Source of the DNA: Clostridia bacterium
GTDB taxonomy: Bacteria; Bacillota; Clostridia; Christensenellales; CAG-138
Assembly (NCBI GenBank): GCA_017614315.1
Contig: JAGACA010000007.1
Location: forward strand, 1-64,000
Length of the DNA stretch: 64,000 nucleotides
Direction: 5' to 3'
Shown here: one piece after another, positions 36,109 to 45,564 of the stretch
How the letters are laid out: every line of letters begins with the position of its first letter
Position numbering within the stretch: the first letter of the stretch is position 1
Notes under the pieces: generated by a model
What the model was told of the DNA's origin: nothing
The model's input: only the letters and a program-made list of their open reading frames with translations
Databases searched by the model: none
Translations under genes and position numbers: made by a program

Positions 36109-36789
36109 GTGGAAAGCTCTGAAAAAACGCATGGATCCACCCGCGCCGTAAAGGCGGTATTATTCGATCTCGACGGGACGCTGACCGATACGGAGATCTA
36201 TTTCCGCGAGGCGTGGATCGGCGCCGCGGCGGAGTACGGATATTACATGAGCCCCGAACGGGAGCTTCTTATGCGCTCCCTCGGCATGCCGTACGTTGAG
36301 GAGCAGTTCAAGGCGTGGTACGGCGGGGACTGCCCTTTTCCCGAGATCGCAGGCCTCTGCGGCAGGATATTCGCCTCTCTCGCGGAGGAGAGGGGCGTAC
36401 GCCTTAAGCCGGGAGTGAAGGAGACGCTAATAAAGCTTAAGGAGATGGGGATCACCGTCGCGCTGACCACCTCCGGCAGGACGGGCAGGGCGTCCGCCGT
36501 GCTCTCGAAGGCGGGGATACTCGATCTGTTCGACAGGATGATCTGTTCCAATATGGTGAAGAGGGGCAAGCCCGCGCCCGACACGTACCTGTACGCCTGC
36601 GGGGAGCTCGGCATAGAGCCCCGCGAGGCGATCGCCGTGGAGGATTCCCCGAACGGCGTTAAGAGCGCGTACGCCGCGGGCTGCAGGGTGATAATGGTGC
36701 CCGACCTCTCGGAGCCGGACGACGAGATAAAGCCCATGCTTTACGCGCGCGTCGATACCGTAGACGGCATTATCGGATATCTGGATTGA
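36109..36789 (+). CDS. HAD-superfamily phosphatase/phosphomutase
   Basis: This is a 226-residue haloacid-dehalogenase enzyme with motif I LFDLDGTLTDTE (nucleophile Asp and general acid Asp), motif II TTSG, motif III Lys (KRGKPAPD) and motif IV VEDSPNG. The cap insertion and motif set match beta-phosphoglucomutase/sugar-phosphatase types. The substrate is not predictable. The start is GTG 36109, with AAGGAG at 8-base spacing. It stands alone between terminators. Confidence 0.87.
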   Translation: MESSEKTHGSTRAVKAVLFDLDGTLTDTEIYFREAWIGAAAEYGYYMSPERELLMRSLGMPYVEEQFKAWYGGDCPFPEIAGLCGRIFASLAEERGVRLKPGVKETLIKLKEMGITVALTTSGRTGRASAVLSKAGILDLFDRMICSNMVKRGKPAPDTYLYACGELGIEPREAIAVEDSPNGVKSAYAAGCRVIMVPDLSEPDDEIKPMLYARVDTVDGIIGYLD

Positions 36790-36804
36790 CATGCAAGCAT
36801 AAAC

Positions 36805-36830
36805 AAGCCGCCCTTTCGGGCGGCTTTTAA
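36805..36830. terminator. Terminator between HAD gene and ptsI
   Basis: AAGCCGCCC/GGGCGGCTT with loop TTTC and a short T-run. It lies between two convergent genes and may serve both. Confidence 0.75.
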
Positions 36831-36842
36831 CTTTGCTTTTTT

Positions 36843-38552
36843 TCAGATCACGCTTTCGAGGTATTCGCTGACCTCTTTTTCGGTAGAGAGCGTCATCGCC
36901 TTTTCGGCGACGCGGTCGGCCTCTTCCTTCGACCAGCGGGAAATGCATTTCCTTACGCGCAGCACGCTCGGCGCGGACACGCTGAACTCGGTCAGCCCGA
37001 ACGATATGAGCAGCGGTATCAGCTTCGCGTTCGCCGCGGCCTCGCCGCACATGCCCACGGGTATGCCGGCCTCCCTGCCGCAGCGGATTGTGCGTTCGAT
37101 CATGCGGAGCACCGCGGGCTGCAGGGCGGAATAGAGGTAAGCCACGTTGGCGTTGCCCCTGTCGCAGGCCATCGTGTAGCCGGTAAGGTCGTTCGTGCCG
37201 ATCGAGAAGAACGCTGCTTCCTTCGCGAGCACGTCCGCGAGAGCCGCCGCCGCGGCGGTCTCCACCATGATGCCGACGTCGATATTGCGGTCAAAGGGTA
37301 TGCCGAGCAGCGCGAGCTCCTTTTTTATATCCTCGATAATGGCCTTCGCTTCGCGGAGCTCCTCCACGCATGTTATGAGCGGGAACATTATCTTGATGTC
37401 GCCGAACGCGCTCGCGCGGAGAATGGCTCTCAGCTGAGTCCTGAACAGATCCTTTTTCTTGAGGCAGTAGCGTATCGCGCGGAAGCCCATGAAGGGGTTT
37501 TCCTCCTTCTCGAGCCCCATGTACGGGATCTCCTTGTCGCCGCCGATGTCGAGCGTGCGGATTATGAGCGGCTTGCCCTTCAATACGAGCGCCGCCTTCT
37601 GATACGCCGCGAACTGCTCCTCCTCGGTCGGGACGGAGCTCCTGTCCATGAACAGGAACTCGGTTCGGAAAAGCCCCACGCCCTCGCCGTCGAACTCGAT
37701 GACCTTTTCGGCGTCGTCGGGCTTGCCGATATTGCAGACGAGCTCGTACTCCGCGCCGTCCGCGCCCTTCGTCCTGCGCCCGCGGAACTTCTCGAGCTCC
37801 GCGCGCTCCTTAAGGAACCTTTCGCGCTTGTCGGTATAATGGGCGAGCTCGTCGAAGCTCGGATCGGGTATGACGAGACCGGCGCTGCCGTCGACGATGA
37901 CGGGCTGATCGTTCTTCAATATGCCCGTCGCGTTCGGGACGCTCAGCACCGCGGGGATCTCCAGAGCCCTCGCGAGTATCGCGGAATGGGAGGTCTTGCC
38001 GCCTGTCTCGGTGATTATTCCGACGATGTTGCCCTTCTTGATGCCGGCGGTGACGGAGGGAGTGAGCTCCTTCGTAAGGAGCACCGTGCCCTTCGGCGCG
38101 TCGGATACCTTAACGTCCTTAACGCCGAGCAGTATCCTCAGAAGCCCGGCCTTGATGTCGCGGACGTCGGCCGCGCGCTGGCGCATCATCTCGTCCTCCA
38201 TGGAGGAGAAAATGCCTATGAACATGTCGCACATGGTCTCGTACGCGGCTTCGGCGCACTGACCGCCCATGATCAGGTTCTCGGTCTCGCCCTTCAGCGC
38301 GGGATCGTTGATGAGCGAGATATGTCCCTCCATAATAAGGGCTTCCTTCTCGCCGGCGGTCCTGCGGAGCGCAGCGGCGTCGCGGGTGGTCTCCTCTACG
38401 AGCGCGTCGACCGCCCTGCGGAACCTTTCGACCTCCGCCGCGGGATCGTCGACCGTATGCGGGGTGTAAACAAGGGCCGTCTCTTCGAGAAGCAGTATCC
38501 TGCCGATGCCGATACCGTCGGAAGCGGCTGTTCCCTTAATCATCTTCTTCAC
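36843..38552 (-). CDS. ptsI: PTS enzyme I
   Basis: This 569-residue phosphoenolpyruvate-protein phosphotransferase passes phosphate from PEP to HPr. The phosphorylated His lies in GGKTSHSAILARALEIPAV (about residue 188). The PEP-binding barrel shows FRTEFLFMDR, GGDKEIPYMG and the active Cys region VGMCGEAA. Length is standard. It is the last gene of the fructose operon and follows ptsH after a 60-base gap that contains a hairpin. Confidence 0.97.
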   Translation of the reverse strand: MKKMIKGTAASDGIGIGRILLLEETALVYTPHTVDDPAAEVERFRRAVDALVEETTRDAAALRRTAGEKEALIMEGHISLINDPALKGETENLIMGGQCAEAAYETMCDMFIGIFSSMEDEMMRQRAADVRDIKAGLLRILLGVKDVKVSDAPKGTVLLTKELTPSVTAGIKKGNIVGIITETGGKTSHSAILARALEIPAVLSVPNATGILKNDQPVIVDGSAGLVIPDPSFDELAHYTDKRERFLKERAELEKFRGRRTKGADGAEYELVCNIGKPDDAEKVIEFDGEGVGLFRTEFLFMDRSSVPTEEEQFAAYQKAALVLKGKPLIIRTLDIGGDKEIPYMGLEKEENPFMGFRAIRYCLKKKDLFRTQLRAILRASAFGDIKIMFPLITCVEELREAKAIIEDIKKELALLGIPFDRNIDVGIMVETAAAAALADVLAKEAAFFSIGTNDLTGYTMACDRGNANVAYLYSALQPAVLRMIERTIRCGREAGIPVGMCGEAAANAKLIPLLISFGLTEFSVSAPSVLRVRKCISRWSKEEADRVAEKAMTLSTEKEVSEYLESVI

Positions 38553-38571
38553 CTCTTTTATTCGGAATACG

Positions 38572-38602
38572 TGACGCGCGGCCCCGAAAAACGGGGCGCG
38601 CG
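38572..38602 (-). other. Hairpin between ptsH and ptsI
   Basis: GCCCCG and CGGGGC pair around AAAAA, with GC-alternating flanks. It has no clean T-run. It may stabilise the upstream message so that HPr is made in excess over enzyme I. Confidence 0.4.
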
Positions 38603-38612
38603 CCTTCTTTTC

Positions 38613-38876
38613 TTACTCGCCGAAGCCGCTCTCGATCATGGCGGCGGCAGCGGCCAGAGCTTCGTTTTCGCCCTCGCCGTCGCATACGACGTCGATCTCA
38701 CTGCCGACCTTGATGCAGGCGGCCATTATCAGCATGGGGCTCTTGGCGTTGACCTCCTTGCCGTTGAACCTGATTATGACGCTGCAGGGATGCGCCGCCA
38801 TCGCGGTCGCGAAATTGGTCGCGGGGCGCATATGGAAGCCCTGCGCGTTCTTTACCGTGAAATGCTTCTGTACCAT
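38613..38876 (-). CDS. ptsH: HPr phosphocarrier protein
   Basis: This 87-residue protein relays phosphate from enzyme I to the fructose IIA domain. His15 is in GFHMRPA. Ser46 is in NAKSPM, the position phosphorylated by HPr kinase in low-GC Gram-positive bacteria, which suggests catabolite control through CcpA. Spacing is short to both PTS neighbours. Confidence 0.97.
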   Translation of the reverse strand: MVQKHFTVKNAQGFHMRPATNFATAMAAHPCSVIIRFNGKEVNAKSPMLIMAACIKVGSEIDVVCDGEGENEALAAAAAMIESGFGE

Positions 38877-38906
38877 ATTCGTTATCTCCTTTCGGGGCCG
38901 TTTGAT

Positions 38907-40844
38907 TTATTCTTCATTCTTGAGGGGACGCTTGAGTATCGCGAGCATGAGCATGCCCACGACGGAGCCTATGACGAGCGCCAGCAGATAGAGCAGGGGC
39001 TTGCCGATGGTGGGCACTACGAATATCCCGCCGTGCGGAGCCATCAGCGTGCAGCCGAACAGCCAGGAAAGGCCGCCCGCGACCGCCGCGCCGACCGCGC
39101 AGGAGGGTATGACCTTAAGGGGATATGCCGCCGCGTAGGGGATGGCGCCCTCGGTGATGAAGGAAAGTCCCATTACGATGTTGACGACGCCGTTCTTGCG
39201 CTCGTCCTTTGTCCAGCGGTTCTTGAAGAAGATCGTGGAGAGAGCGATAGCGATCGGGGGCACCATGCCGCCGATCATGACGGAGGCCATCACCTGATAG
39301 CTTTCGGTCGTGGCGGAGGCGAGCATGCCGGTGCCGAATACATAGGCCGCCTTGTTCAGAGGACCGCCCATGTCGATGGACATCATCGCGCCGAGTATGC
39401 AGCCGAGCACGATGCCGAGGTTATGCTCGTTGAGCCAGAGGAGACCGGAGGAGAGCGCGTTGTTGATCACGCCCATTATCGGGTTGACGGCGCACATCAT
39501 TACCGCGACTATGCCGAGACCGGCAAGCGGATAGATGAGCACGGGCTTGAGGCCTTCGAGCGCGCGGGGGAGCTTGTCGCAGAGCTTTTCAAGGAGCTTG
39601 AGGAGCCATCCCGCGAGGAAGCCCGCGAGCAGCGCGCCGAGGAAGCCGGAGGGCACCGCGGAGGCCGCGAAGGGATCCGCGAACGTCGCGCCGGTCGACG
39701 CGAGGTAGCCGCCGACAACGCCGACGAGAAGGCCGGGTCTGTCGGCTATCGACATCGCGATGAAGCCCGCGAGTATCGGCAGCATGAAGTTGAACGCCGC
39801 CTTGCCCATCGCCATGAACCAGGACGCCGCCGCCGTCGTGGTGCCGAAGCTGCCGCCGCCGGTAACGCCCGAAGCCGTGTCGATCAGGAACGCTATCGCG
39901 ATGAATATGCCGCCCGCAACGACGAAGGGGAGCATATGCGAGACGCCGTTCATAAGGTGCTTATAAAGCTTGCGTCCGAAGCTTTCCTTGCCGACCTCAA
40001 CGGATGCCTCCGCCTTCTTGTCGGCCTTGAATACGGGCGCTTCGCCGTTTATTATCTTGTTTATCAGCTCTTCGGGCTTGTGTATGCCGTCGGCGACCTT
40101 GGTCGACCAGACGGGCTTGCCGTCGAACCTCGCGGTCTCGACGCTCTTGTCTGCGGCGATTATAATGCCGTCGCAGTTGGCTATGTCCTCGGCGGTCAGA
40201 ACGTTCTTCGAGCCGCCGGAGCCGTTGGTCTCGACCTTGATGGAGATCCCCATCTTCTCGCCCGCCTTGGCGAGCGCCTCAGCCGCCATATAGGTGTGCG
40301 CTATGCCGGTGGGGCAGGCGGTGACGGCCAGCACGCGGAAGCTTTCGCGCACGGGGGCGGGAGCTTCGGCCTTGACCTCGTCGGGGAACTTAGCGGTCTC
40401 CGCCGCGTCGATCAGGGCGAGAAACTCTTCGGGCGAAGCCGCGGCTTTGAGCTTCTCGGTGAGCTCCGTGTCCATCAGGAGCTGCATCATCCTCGCCAGC
40501 ACCTCCATGTGCACGTCGCCGTCGGGAGTGGCGGCGATCATGAAGAGGAGCTTCGCGGGCATGCCGTCGGGGGAGCCGTAATCGACGCCCGCCGGCACGG
40601 TCATCGCCGTAAGCGCGGGCGCGTTTACGGCGGCGCTCTTGGCGTGGGGGATGGCGATCTCCATGCCGATGGCGGTGGTGCCCATCGCCTCGCGCGCGAG
40701 TATGCCCTCCCTGTAAGCGGCGGTATCGTTAAGATCCCCGCAGGCCTCGTGAAGGGCTATGAGCTTATCGATCGCTTCCGCCTTGTCCGCGGGAGCCGCG
40801 CATACGGCTATGCCCTCCTTCTTGATAAGATCTGTGATACGCAT
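38907..40844 (-). CDS. fruA: Fructose PTS permease IIABC
   Basis: This is a 645-residue membrane permease carrying all three domains: IIA (1-150, active His67 in AIPHAKS), IIB (170-265, active Cys177 in VTACPTGIAHTYMAAEAL) and IIC (about 290-640, eight or more helices). It imports fructose with phosphorylation at C1. The 1-phosphofructokinase encoded immediately upstream uses the product. The gene order A-B-C in one chain is common in Firmicutes. Confidence 0.96.
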   Translation of the reverse strand: MRITDLIKKEGIAVCAAPADKAEAIDKLIALHEACGDLNDTAAYREGILAREAMGTTAIGMEIAIPHAKSAAVNAPALTAMTVPAGVDYGSPDGMPAKLLFMIAATPDGDVHMEVLARMMQLLMDTELTEKLKAAASPEEFLALIDAAETAKFPDEVKAEAPAPVRESFRVLAVTACPTGIAHTYMAAEALAKAGEKMGISIKVETNGSGGSKNVLTAEDIANCDGIIIAADKSVETARFDGKPVWSTKVADGIHKPEELINKIINGEAPVFKADKKAEASVEVGKESFGRKLYKHLMNGVSHMLPFVVAGGIFIAIAFLIDTASGVTGGGSFGTTTAAASWFMAMGKAAFNFMLPILAGFIAMSIADRPGLLVGVVGGYLASTGATFADPFAASAVPSGFLGALLAGFLAGWLLKLLEKLCDKLPRALEGLKPVLIYPLAGLGIVAVMMCAVNPIMGVINNALSSGLLWLNEHNLGIVLGCILGAMMSIDMGGPLNKAAYVFGTGMLASATTESYQVMASVMIGGMVPPIAIALSTIFFKNRWTKDERKNGVVNIVMGLSFITEGAIPYAAAYPLKVIPSCAVGAAVAGGLSWLFGCTLMAPHGGIFVVPTIGKPLLYLLALVIGSVVGMLMLAILKRPLKNEE

Positions 40845-40854
40845 ATGATCCCTC

Positions 40855-41772
40855 CTAATTGATATTTGATCCGAAGTATTTCATTAGCTCGTCTATCTTT
40901 TCCCGCGTGGCGAGCCCGTCCATGAACGCGGTGGCGTTCCCGCACGCGCTCCCGAGCCTGAGAGCGTAGGCGTAATCGCCCTTTTCGATGCATCCGGCGA
41001 CGAATCCCGCGACCATCGAGTCGCCCGATCCGACGGTGTTCAGCACAGTGCCCTTCGCGACTCCGGCCTTATGCACGCAGCCGAACTCGTCAAGCAGCAT
41101 CGCGCCGTCGCCGCCGAGGGAAACGAGCACGTTCCGCGCGCCCATCTCCTGAAGTTTGCCGGCGTATAGGAGAGTGGTCTCCTCGTCCCTGACCTCGACG
41201 CCGAACATCTCGGATATCTCCTGCCTGTTGGGCTTTATGAGAAACGGACGGTATTTGAGCGAATTGAGGAGCAGCTTCTTCGTCGCGTCGACGACCAGCC
41301 TGACGTCGCGGTCCTTCACCCTTTCGAGTATCCTTTCGTAGACGTCGTCAGGCATCGTCTTCGGGATGCTTCCCGAAAGTATCAGCGTGTCGCCGTCCCT
41401 GATGCCGTCGGTCTTGTCCATGAACGCGGCGAGGGCTTCGTCGTCGATGTGCGGCCCCTGCCCGTTGATCTCCGTCTCCTCGTCCGATTTGATCTTGACG
41501 TTGATGCGAGATACGCCCTCTCTGAGGTGAATGAAATCGGTCGTGATACGGGGATGCTTCGTGCCCTTTTCGATCGCTTCGCCCGTGAACCCCGCGACGA
41601 AGCCGAGCGCGGTGCTGTCAAGATCGAGCTCGGCAAGTATATGGGACACGTTTATGCCCTTGCCGCCGAAGTAGTATTCCTCGCCGGTCGTGCGGTTCGT
41701 CACGCCGCTCACGAGCCTGTCGAGATGTACGACATAGTCGATCGAGGGATTGAGAGTAACTGTATAGATCAT
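40855..41772 (-). CDS. fruK: 1-Phosphofructokinase
   Basis: This 305-residue PfkB-family kinase converts fructose 1-phosphate to fructose 1,6-bisphosphate. The start MIYTVTLNPSIDYV, the glycine motif GGKGINVSHIL and the C-terminal ATP/anion-hole motif GSGDSMVAGF (catalytic Asp) are clear. The ATG at 41772 has AAGGAGG 7 bases upstream and overlaps the regulator's stop (ATGA). Confidence 0.96.
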   Translation of the reverse strand: MIYTVTLNPSIDYVVHLDRLVSGVTNRTTGEEYYFGGKGINVSHILAELDLDSTALGFVAGFTGEAIEKGTKHPRITTDFIHLREGVSRINVKIKSDEETEINGQGPHIDDEALAAFMDKTDGIRDGDTLILSGSIPKTMPDDVYERILERVKDRDVRLVVDATKKLLLNSLKYRPFLIKPNRQEISEMFGVEVRDEETTLLYAGKLQEMGARNVLVSLGGDGAMLLDEFGCVHKAGVAKGTVLNTVGSGDSMVAGFVAGCIEKGDYAYALRLGSACGNATAFMDGLATREKIDELMKYFGSNIN

Positions 41773-42515
41773 CGATCCACCTCCTTGACGATGGTCCTTT
41801 CGCCGTAATTGCCCTTGGGCAGACGGTCGGTCAAAATACAGCAGGCGTTCAGCCGTGAGAATGTCACGGGGAACGCCCGGTTGAACTTGGTATGGTCGGC
41901 GAGCACGAAGGATACGAAGCTCCTTTCGACGGCGCACTGTTTGACGTTCGCCTCCTCCACGTCGGGAGTGGTGAAGCCCTCGTCGAGAGATATGCCGTTC
42001 GTGCCCATGAACGCCTTGGTGAAGTTGAATTTCATAAGCCCGCGCATTGCCTCGGAGCCGACGACCGCCTCCGTCGAAGGACGGAGCCTTCCGCCGACGA
42101 CATAAACGCTGAACCCCGCGCGGAGCAGCCTGTACGCGTGCACGACGCCGTTCGTCACGTACGTCGCCTTCCTGTTGACAAGGTGGGGGATCATGCACGC
42201 CGTGGTCGTGCCGGAATCGATGAACACGAGATCGTCGTCTCTTATCATGCTGGCGGCATAAGAAGCGATCCTGTCCTTTTCGCCGAACATGACCGACTCG
42301 CGGCGGCTGACGTGCTCCTCGACAAGCCCCATCTGGCGTATCGACGTCGCCCCGCCGAATACCTTCTTCAGCTTGCCCTCCGCGGCGAGCGCGTTGAGAT
42401 CGCGCCTCACCGTCGCCTCGGAGGCGTTGATCAGCGCGCTCAGCTGCGCGACCGTCGCCGCGCCCTCTGCGCCCAGATGTTCAAGTATAAGCTGATGCCT
42501 TTCCTGCGCAAGCAT
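41769..42515 (-). CDS. fruR: DeoR-family fructose operon repressor
   Basis: This is a 248-residue regulator. It has an N-terminal DeoR helix-turn-helix (about 5-57, VAQLSALINASEATVRRDLNALA) and a sugar-phosphate-binding DeoR C-terminal domain (with DSGTTTACMIPHL). Fructose 1-phosphate is the expected inducer, from family knowledge. The start is ATG 42515, with GAGG 8 bases upstream. It is the first gene of fruR-fruK-fruA-ptsH-ptsI, so it would repress itself. Confidence 0.9.
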   Translation of the reverse strand: MLAQERHQLILEHLGAEGAATVAQLSALINASEATVRRDLNALAAEGKLKKVFGGATSIRQMGLVEEHVSRRESVMFGEKDRIASYAASMIRDDDLVFIDSGTTTACMIPHLVNRKATYVTNGVVHAYRLLRAGFSVYVVGGRLRPSTEAVVGSEAMRGLMKFNFTKAFMGTNGISLDEGFTTPDVEEANVKQCAVERSFVSFVLADHTKFNRAFPVTFSRLNACCILTDRLPKGNYGERTIVKEVDR

Positions 42516-42533
42516 GTGTCTCACCTCGTTTAT

Positions 42534-42562
42534 ATAATATATTGCTTGCCGAGCAAAGTCAA
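42534..42562 (-). promoter_or_regulatory. Promoter of the fructose operon
   Basis: On the minus strand TTGACT (42562-42557), 17 bases, TATTAT (42539-42534), ending about 20 bases before the fruR ATG. Confidence 0.7.
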
Positions 42563-42599
42563 GCATATTCGATCAAATTTTTGTAAAAATCGAGCAAAT
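42551..42599. promoter_or_regulatory. Candidate FruR operators: three direct repeats
   Basis: GAGCAAAG (42551), GATCAAAT (42571) and GAGCAAAT (42592) repeat every 20-21 bp, about two helical turns. They overlap and lie upstream of the -35. DeoR-family repressors often bind direct repeats with this spacing. Confidence 0.6.
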
Positions 42600-42652
42600 A
42601 TTCACAGCATTTTGATCGATTCGGCGCATTTCGGGCGATTTGGGTTTTGTTA

Positions 42653-42681
42653 TTGACTCGCCGCCCGGAATGTTGTATATT
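42653..42681 (+). promoter_or_regulatory. Promoter of the FAD oxidoreductase-hyp operon
   Basis: TTGACT (42653-42658), 17 bases, TATATT (42676-42681). It is divergent from the fructose operon. Confidence 0.7.
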
Positions 42682-42741
42682 ATTATTGAGAGATTATGGC
42701 GTTATGCCGTAATTCAAAACAATATTCACATGGGGGCACAT

Positions 42742-45564
42742 ATGGGCAAGAGCATGGAAGAATGGAAGATCGGCGATCCTATGATAAACGAGCGGGACTA
42801 CTGGCAGGATCCGAACTACGTCCCGGAGGATCCCGAGAAGGAGGAGCTCGTAAAGAAGCTCGCGGAGATGATAACCGACCGCGTAAAGAAGAAGCTCCTT
42901 CACAAGATCAATAACCGCGACCCCGAATACTGGATGCTCGACATGATCCTCAACAAGGAGCAGGTCAAGTTCCTTCTAAACTTCAAAAAGACCAGGGTGC
43001 CGTACTCCGTGACGGAGCTTGCCGAGATGAACGGCATGAGCGTCGCCGACACGCAGAAGATGGTCGAGCGCCTCCGCTGGATAGGCGTGATCGAGCAGAA
43101 CCGCGCCAAGACGGAGGACAGGCATCTGCAGTACGAGCTGCCGATATTCGTTCCCGGCAGCGCGGAGTTCATGATGATGCAGGATAAGCTCACCGACGAA
43201 TACCCCCAGCTCGCCACGTTCTTCAACCTCATGACGCAGATACCCCTTGCGGGGCTCACACAGCTCGTTCCTCCCGGAGGCGCGGGCATAGGCATGCACG
43301 TAATCCCGGTCGAGAAGGCCATCTCCGCCGAGAGCAAGAGCGTGCCCGTCGAGCATCTTTCCCGCTGGATAGACATGTACGACAAGTTCGGCATCTCCGA
43401 ATGCTCCTGCCGCAAGCAGCAAACAATGCGCGGCGAGGGCTCGGGCGAGATCCGCGGCGATTACTGCATAGGTCTCGGCGATATGGCGGAATACATGGAC
43501 GACCGCGGCATCGGCCATTACGTCACGAAAGAAGAGGTGTACGAGATACTCGAGCGCGCCGAGCGCCACGGCTACGTGCACCAGATAACCAATATCGACG
43601 GCGAAAACAAGATCGTCGCCATCTGCAACTGCGCTCCCGGCGTCTGCAACGCATTGAGGACGTCCCAGCTCTTCAACACCCCGAACATGTCCGCCTCCGC
43701 TTACCGCGCGCATGTCGAGAAGGAAAAATGCGTCGCATGCGGCAAATGCGTGGAGGTCTGTCCCGTCGGCGCCGCAAAGCTCGGACAGAAGCTCTGCAAA
43801 AAGGACGGCAGCGAGGTCAAGTACCCCAAGACGCAGCTCCCCAACGGCCGCAAATGGGGCGCGGACAAGTGGAACTACAACTACCGCGAGGACGCGAAGA
43901 TAAACTGCTACGACTCCGGCACCGCACCCTGCAAGACCGCCTGTCCCGTGCATCTTTCCGTACAGGGCTATATCAAGATGGCGGCGGAGGGACGCTATGA
44001 AGAAGCGCTGAAGCTAATCAAGCAGGATAACCCCCTGCCCATGATCTGCGGCGCGGTCTGCAACCGCCGCTGCGAGGACGCCTGCACAAGGGGCACCGTC
44101 GATCAGCCCCTTGCGATAGACGAGATAAAGAAGTTCATCGCCTCCGTCGATCTTAAGAAGGAGGATCGCTACGTGCCTCTCTGCGAGAAGCACGACGGCG
44201 GCATGTGGGGCGACGAGTACAAGGTCGCAGTCATCGGCTCCGGCCCCGCCGGACTTTCGGCGGCGTACTTCTTAAGGCGCGACGGCTATCCCGTCACCGT
44301 ATTCGAAAAGGAGGATAAGGCGGGCGGCATGCTCGAGCACGGCATCCCCTCGTACAGGCTCGAGAAGGATATCCTCGAGGCCGAGATAGACGTTATCAGG
44401 GATATGGGCGTCGAGTTCAGGCTCGGCGTCGAGGTCGGCAAAGACGTTACGATAGACGAGCTCCGCGCCGAGGGCTTTAAGGCGTTCTTCCTCGCGGTGG
44501 GCATGCAGGGCGGCCGCCTTGCCGGAGTGCCCGGCGAGGACGCCGAGGGCGTAGAAACGGGCGTGAGCTTCCTGCGCCGCATTAATCGGGATCACTCCGA
44601 AAGGCTCCGCGGCAAGACCGTGGTCGTCGGCGGAGGCAACGTCGCGATCGACGTCGCCGGCAGCGCGCTCCGCGCCGGCTCGGACACGGTCACGATGTTC
44701 TGCCTTGAGCAGAGGGACGAGATGCCCGCCGCTAAGGACGAGATCGCCGAGGCGCTCGAGGACGGCGTCATGCTCGAAAACGGCTGGGGACCCAAGGAGG
44801 TCGTCTCCGAAAACGGCCGCGTGACCTCCGTCGTGTTCAAGCGCTGCACCAGGGTGTTCGACGAAAATCACCGCTTCTCGCCCGAATACGACGAGAACGA
44901 CACCATGACCGTTCCCTGCGACAATCTTCTCCTCTCGATAGGCCAGAGCGTCGTATGGGGCGATCTTCTCAAGGGCACGAAGGTCGAGCTTAAGCCGAAC
45001 GGCACGGTCGTCGCCGATCCCGTCACCCGACAGACCGCCGAGCCCGACATATTCGTCGGAGGCGACGTGTTCACCGGCGCGAGGTTCGCGATCGACGCGA
45101 TCGCTGGCGGCAGGGAAGGCGCGGTATCCATCAACCGCTTCGTGCATCCCGGCAACAGCCTTACCATCGCGCGCGACCTCCGCGAGTTCAAGGAGCTCGA
45201 CAAGAACGACATCGCCGATCCCGCTTCGATGGAGAGCTTCGATAATTCGCCCAGGCAGATCCCCGGCAAGAAGGCCGGCAGGGCGAGCGCGACTTTCGAG
45301 GATCTCAGGCTCACCTTCACCGAGGAGCAGGTCAAAAAAGAAGCGAAGAGGTGCCTCGGCTGCGGCGCGACGACCGTCGACACAAACCGCTGTGTTGGCT
45401 GCGGCCTCTGCACCACCAAGTGCGAGTTCGACGCGATACACCTGACGCGCGACTTCCCCGCAGCGAGCAGGATGTACAAGTCCGAACAGAAGGTCAAGGC
45501 GCTTCTGCCGTACGCCGCGAAGCGCGCCGTAAAGATCGTTTTCAAGAAGACCGAAGATGAATAA
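42742..45564 (+). CDS. Multi-cluster FAD/NAD(P) oxidoreductase (GltD-like)
   Basis: This is a 940-residue iron-sulfur flavoprotein. Residues 50-150 look like a winged-helix domain. Next come a cysteine-rich part (CSCRKQ, CNCAPGVC) and a ferredoxin-type cluster CVACGKCVEVCPVG (about 330). Then comes a glutamate-synthase-beta-like half: CKTACPV and CGAVCNRRCEDAC (about 395-450), FAD motif GSGPAGLSAAYFL (about 497) and NAD(P) motif GGGNVAIDV (about 628). A last cluster (CLGCG, CVGCGLCTTKC, about 870-900) ends the protein. It probably moves electrons between NAD(P)H and ferredoxin-like partners; the partner is unknown. The start has GGGGG 5 bases upstream. hypB overlaps its stop by 8 bases. Confidence 0.85.
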   Translation: MGKSMEEWKIGDPMINERDYWQDPNYVPEDPEKEELVKKLAEMITDRVKKKLLHKINNRDPEYWMLDMILNKEQVKFLLNFKKTRVPYSVTELAEMNGMSVADTQKMVERLRWIGVIEQNRAKTEDRHLQYELPIFVPGSAEFMMMQDKLTDEYPQLATFFNLMTQIPLAGLTQLVPPGGAGIGMHVIPVEKAISAESKSVPVEHLSRWIDMYDKFGISECSCRKQQTMRGEGSGEIRGDYCIGLGDMAEYMDDRGIGHYVTKEEVYEILERAERHGYVHQITNIDGENKIVAICNCAPGVCNALRTSQLFNTPNMSASAYRAHVEKEKCVACGKCVEVCPVGAAKLGQKLCKKDGSEVKYPKTQLPNGRKWGADKWNYNYREDAKINCYDSGTAPCKTACPVHLSVQGYIKMAAEGRYEEALKLIKQDNPLPMICGAVCNRRCEDACTRGTVDQPLAIDEIKKFIASVDLKKEDRYVPLCEKHDGGMWGDEYKVAVIGSGPAGLSAAYFLRRDGYPVTVFEKEDKAGGMLEHGIPSYRLEKDILEAEIDVIRDMGVEFRLGVEVGKDVTIDELRAEGFKAFFLAVGMQGGRLAGVPGEDAEGVETGVSFLRRINRDHSERLRGKTVVVGGGNVAIDVAGSALRAGSDTVTMFCLEQRDEMPAAKDEIAEALEDGVMLENGWGPKEVVSENGRVTSVVFKRCTRVFDENHRFSPEYDENDTMTVPCDNLLLSIGQSVVWGDLLKGTKVELKPNGTVVADPVTRQTAEPDIFVGGDVFTGARFAIDAIAGGREGAVSINRFVHPGNSLTIARDLREFKELDKNDIADPASMESFDNSPRQIPGKKAGRASATFEDLRLTFTEEQVKKEAKRCLGCGATTVDTNRCVGCGLCTTKCEFDAIHLTRDFPAASRMYKSEQKVKALLPYAAKRAVKIVFKKTEDE

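Noticed and set aside
37839..40862. Plus-strand open frame of about 1,000 codons across ptsH and fruA
   Set aside because: It is opposite the verified PTS genes and rich in Arg/His/Gly/Ala without motifs. This is a typical GC-rich antisense shadow.
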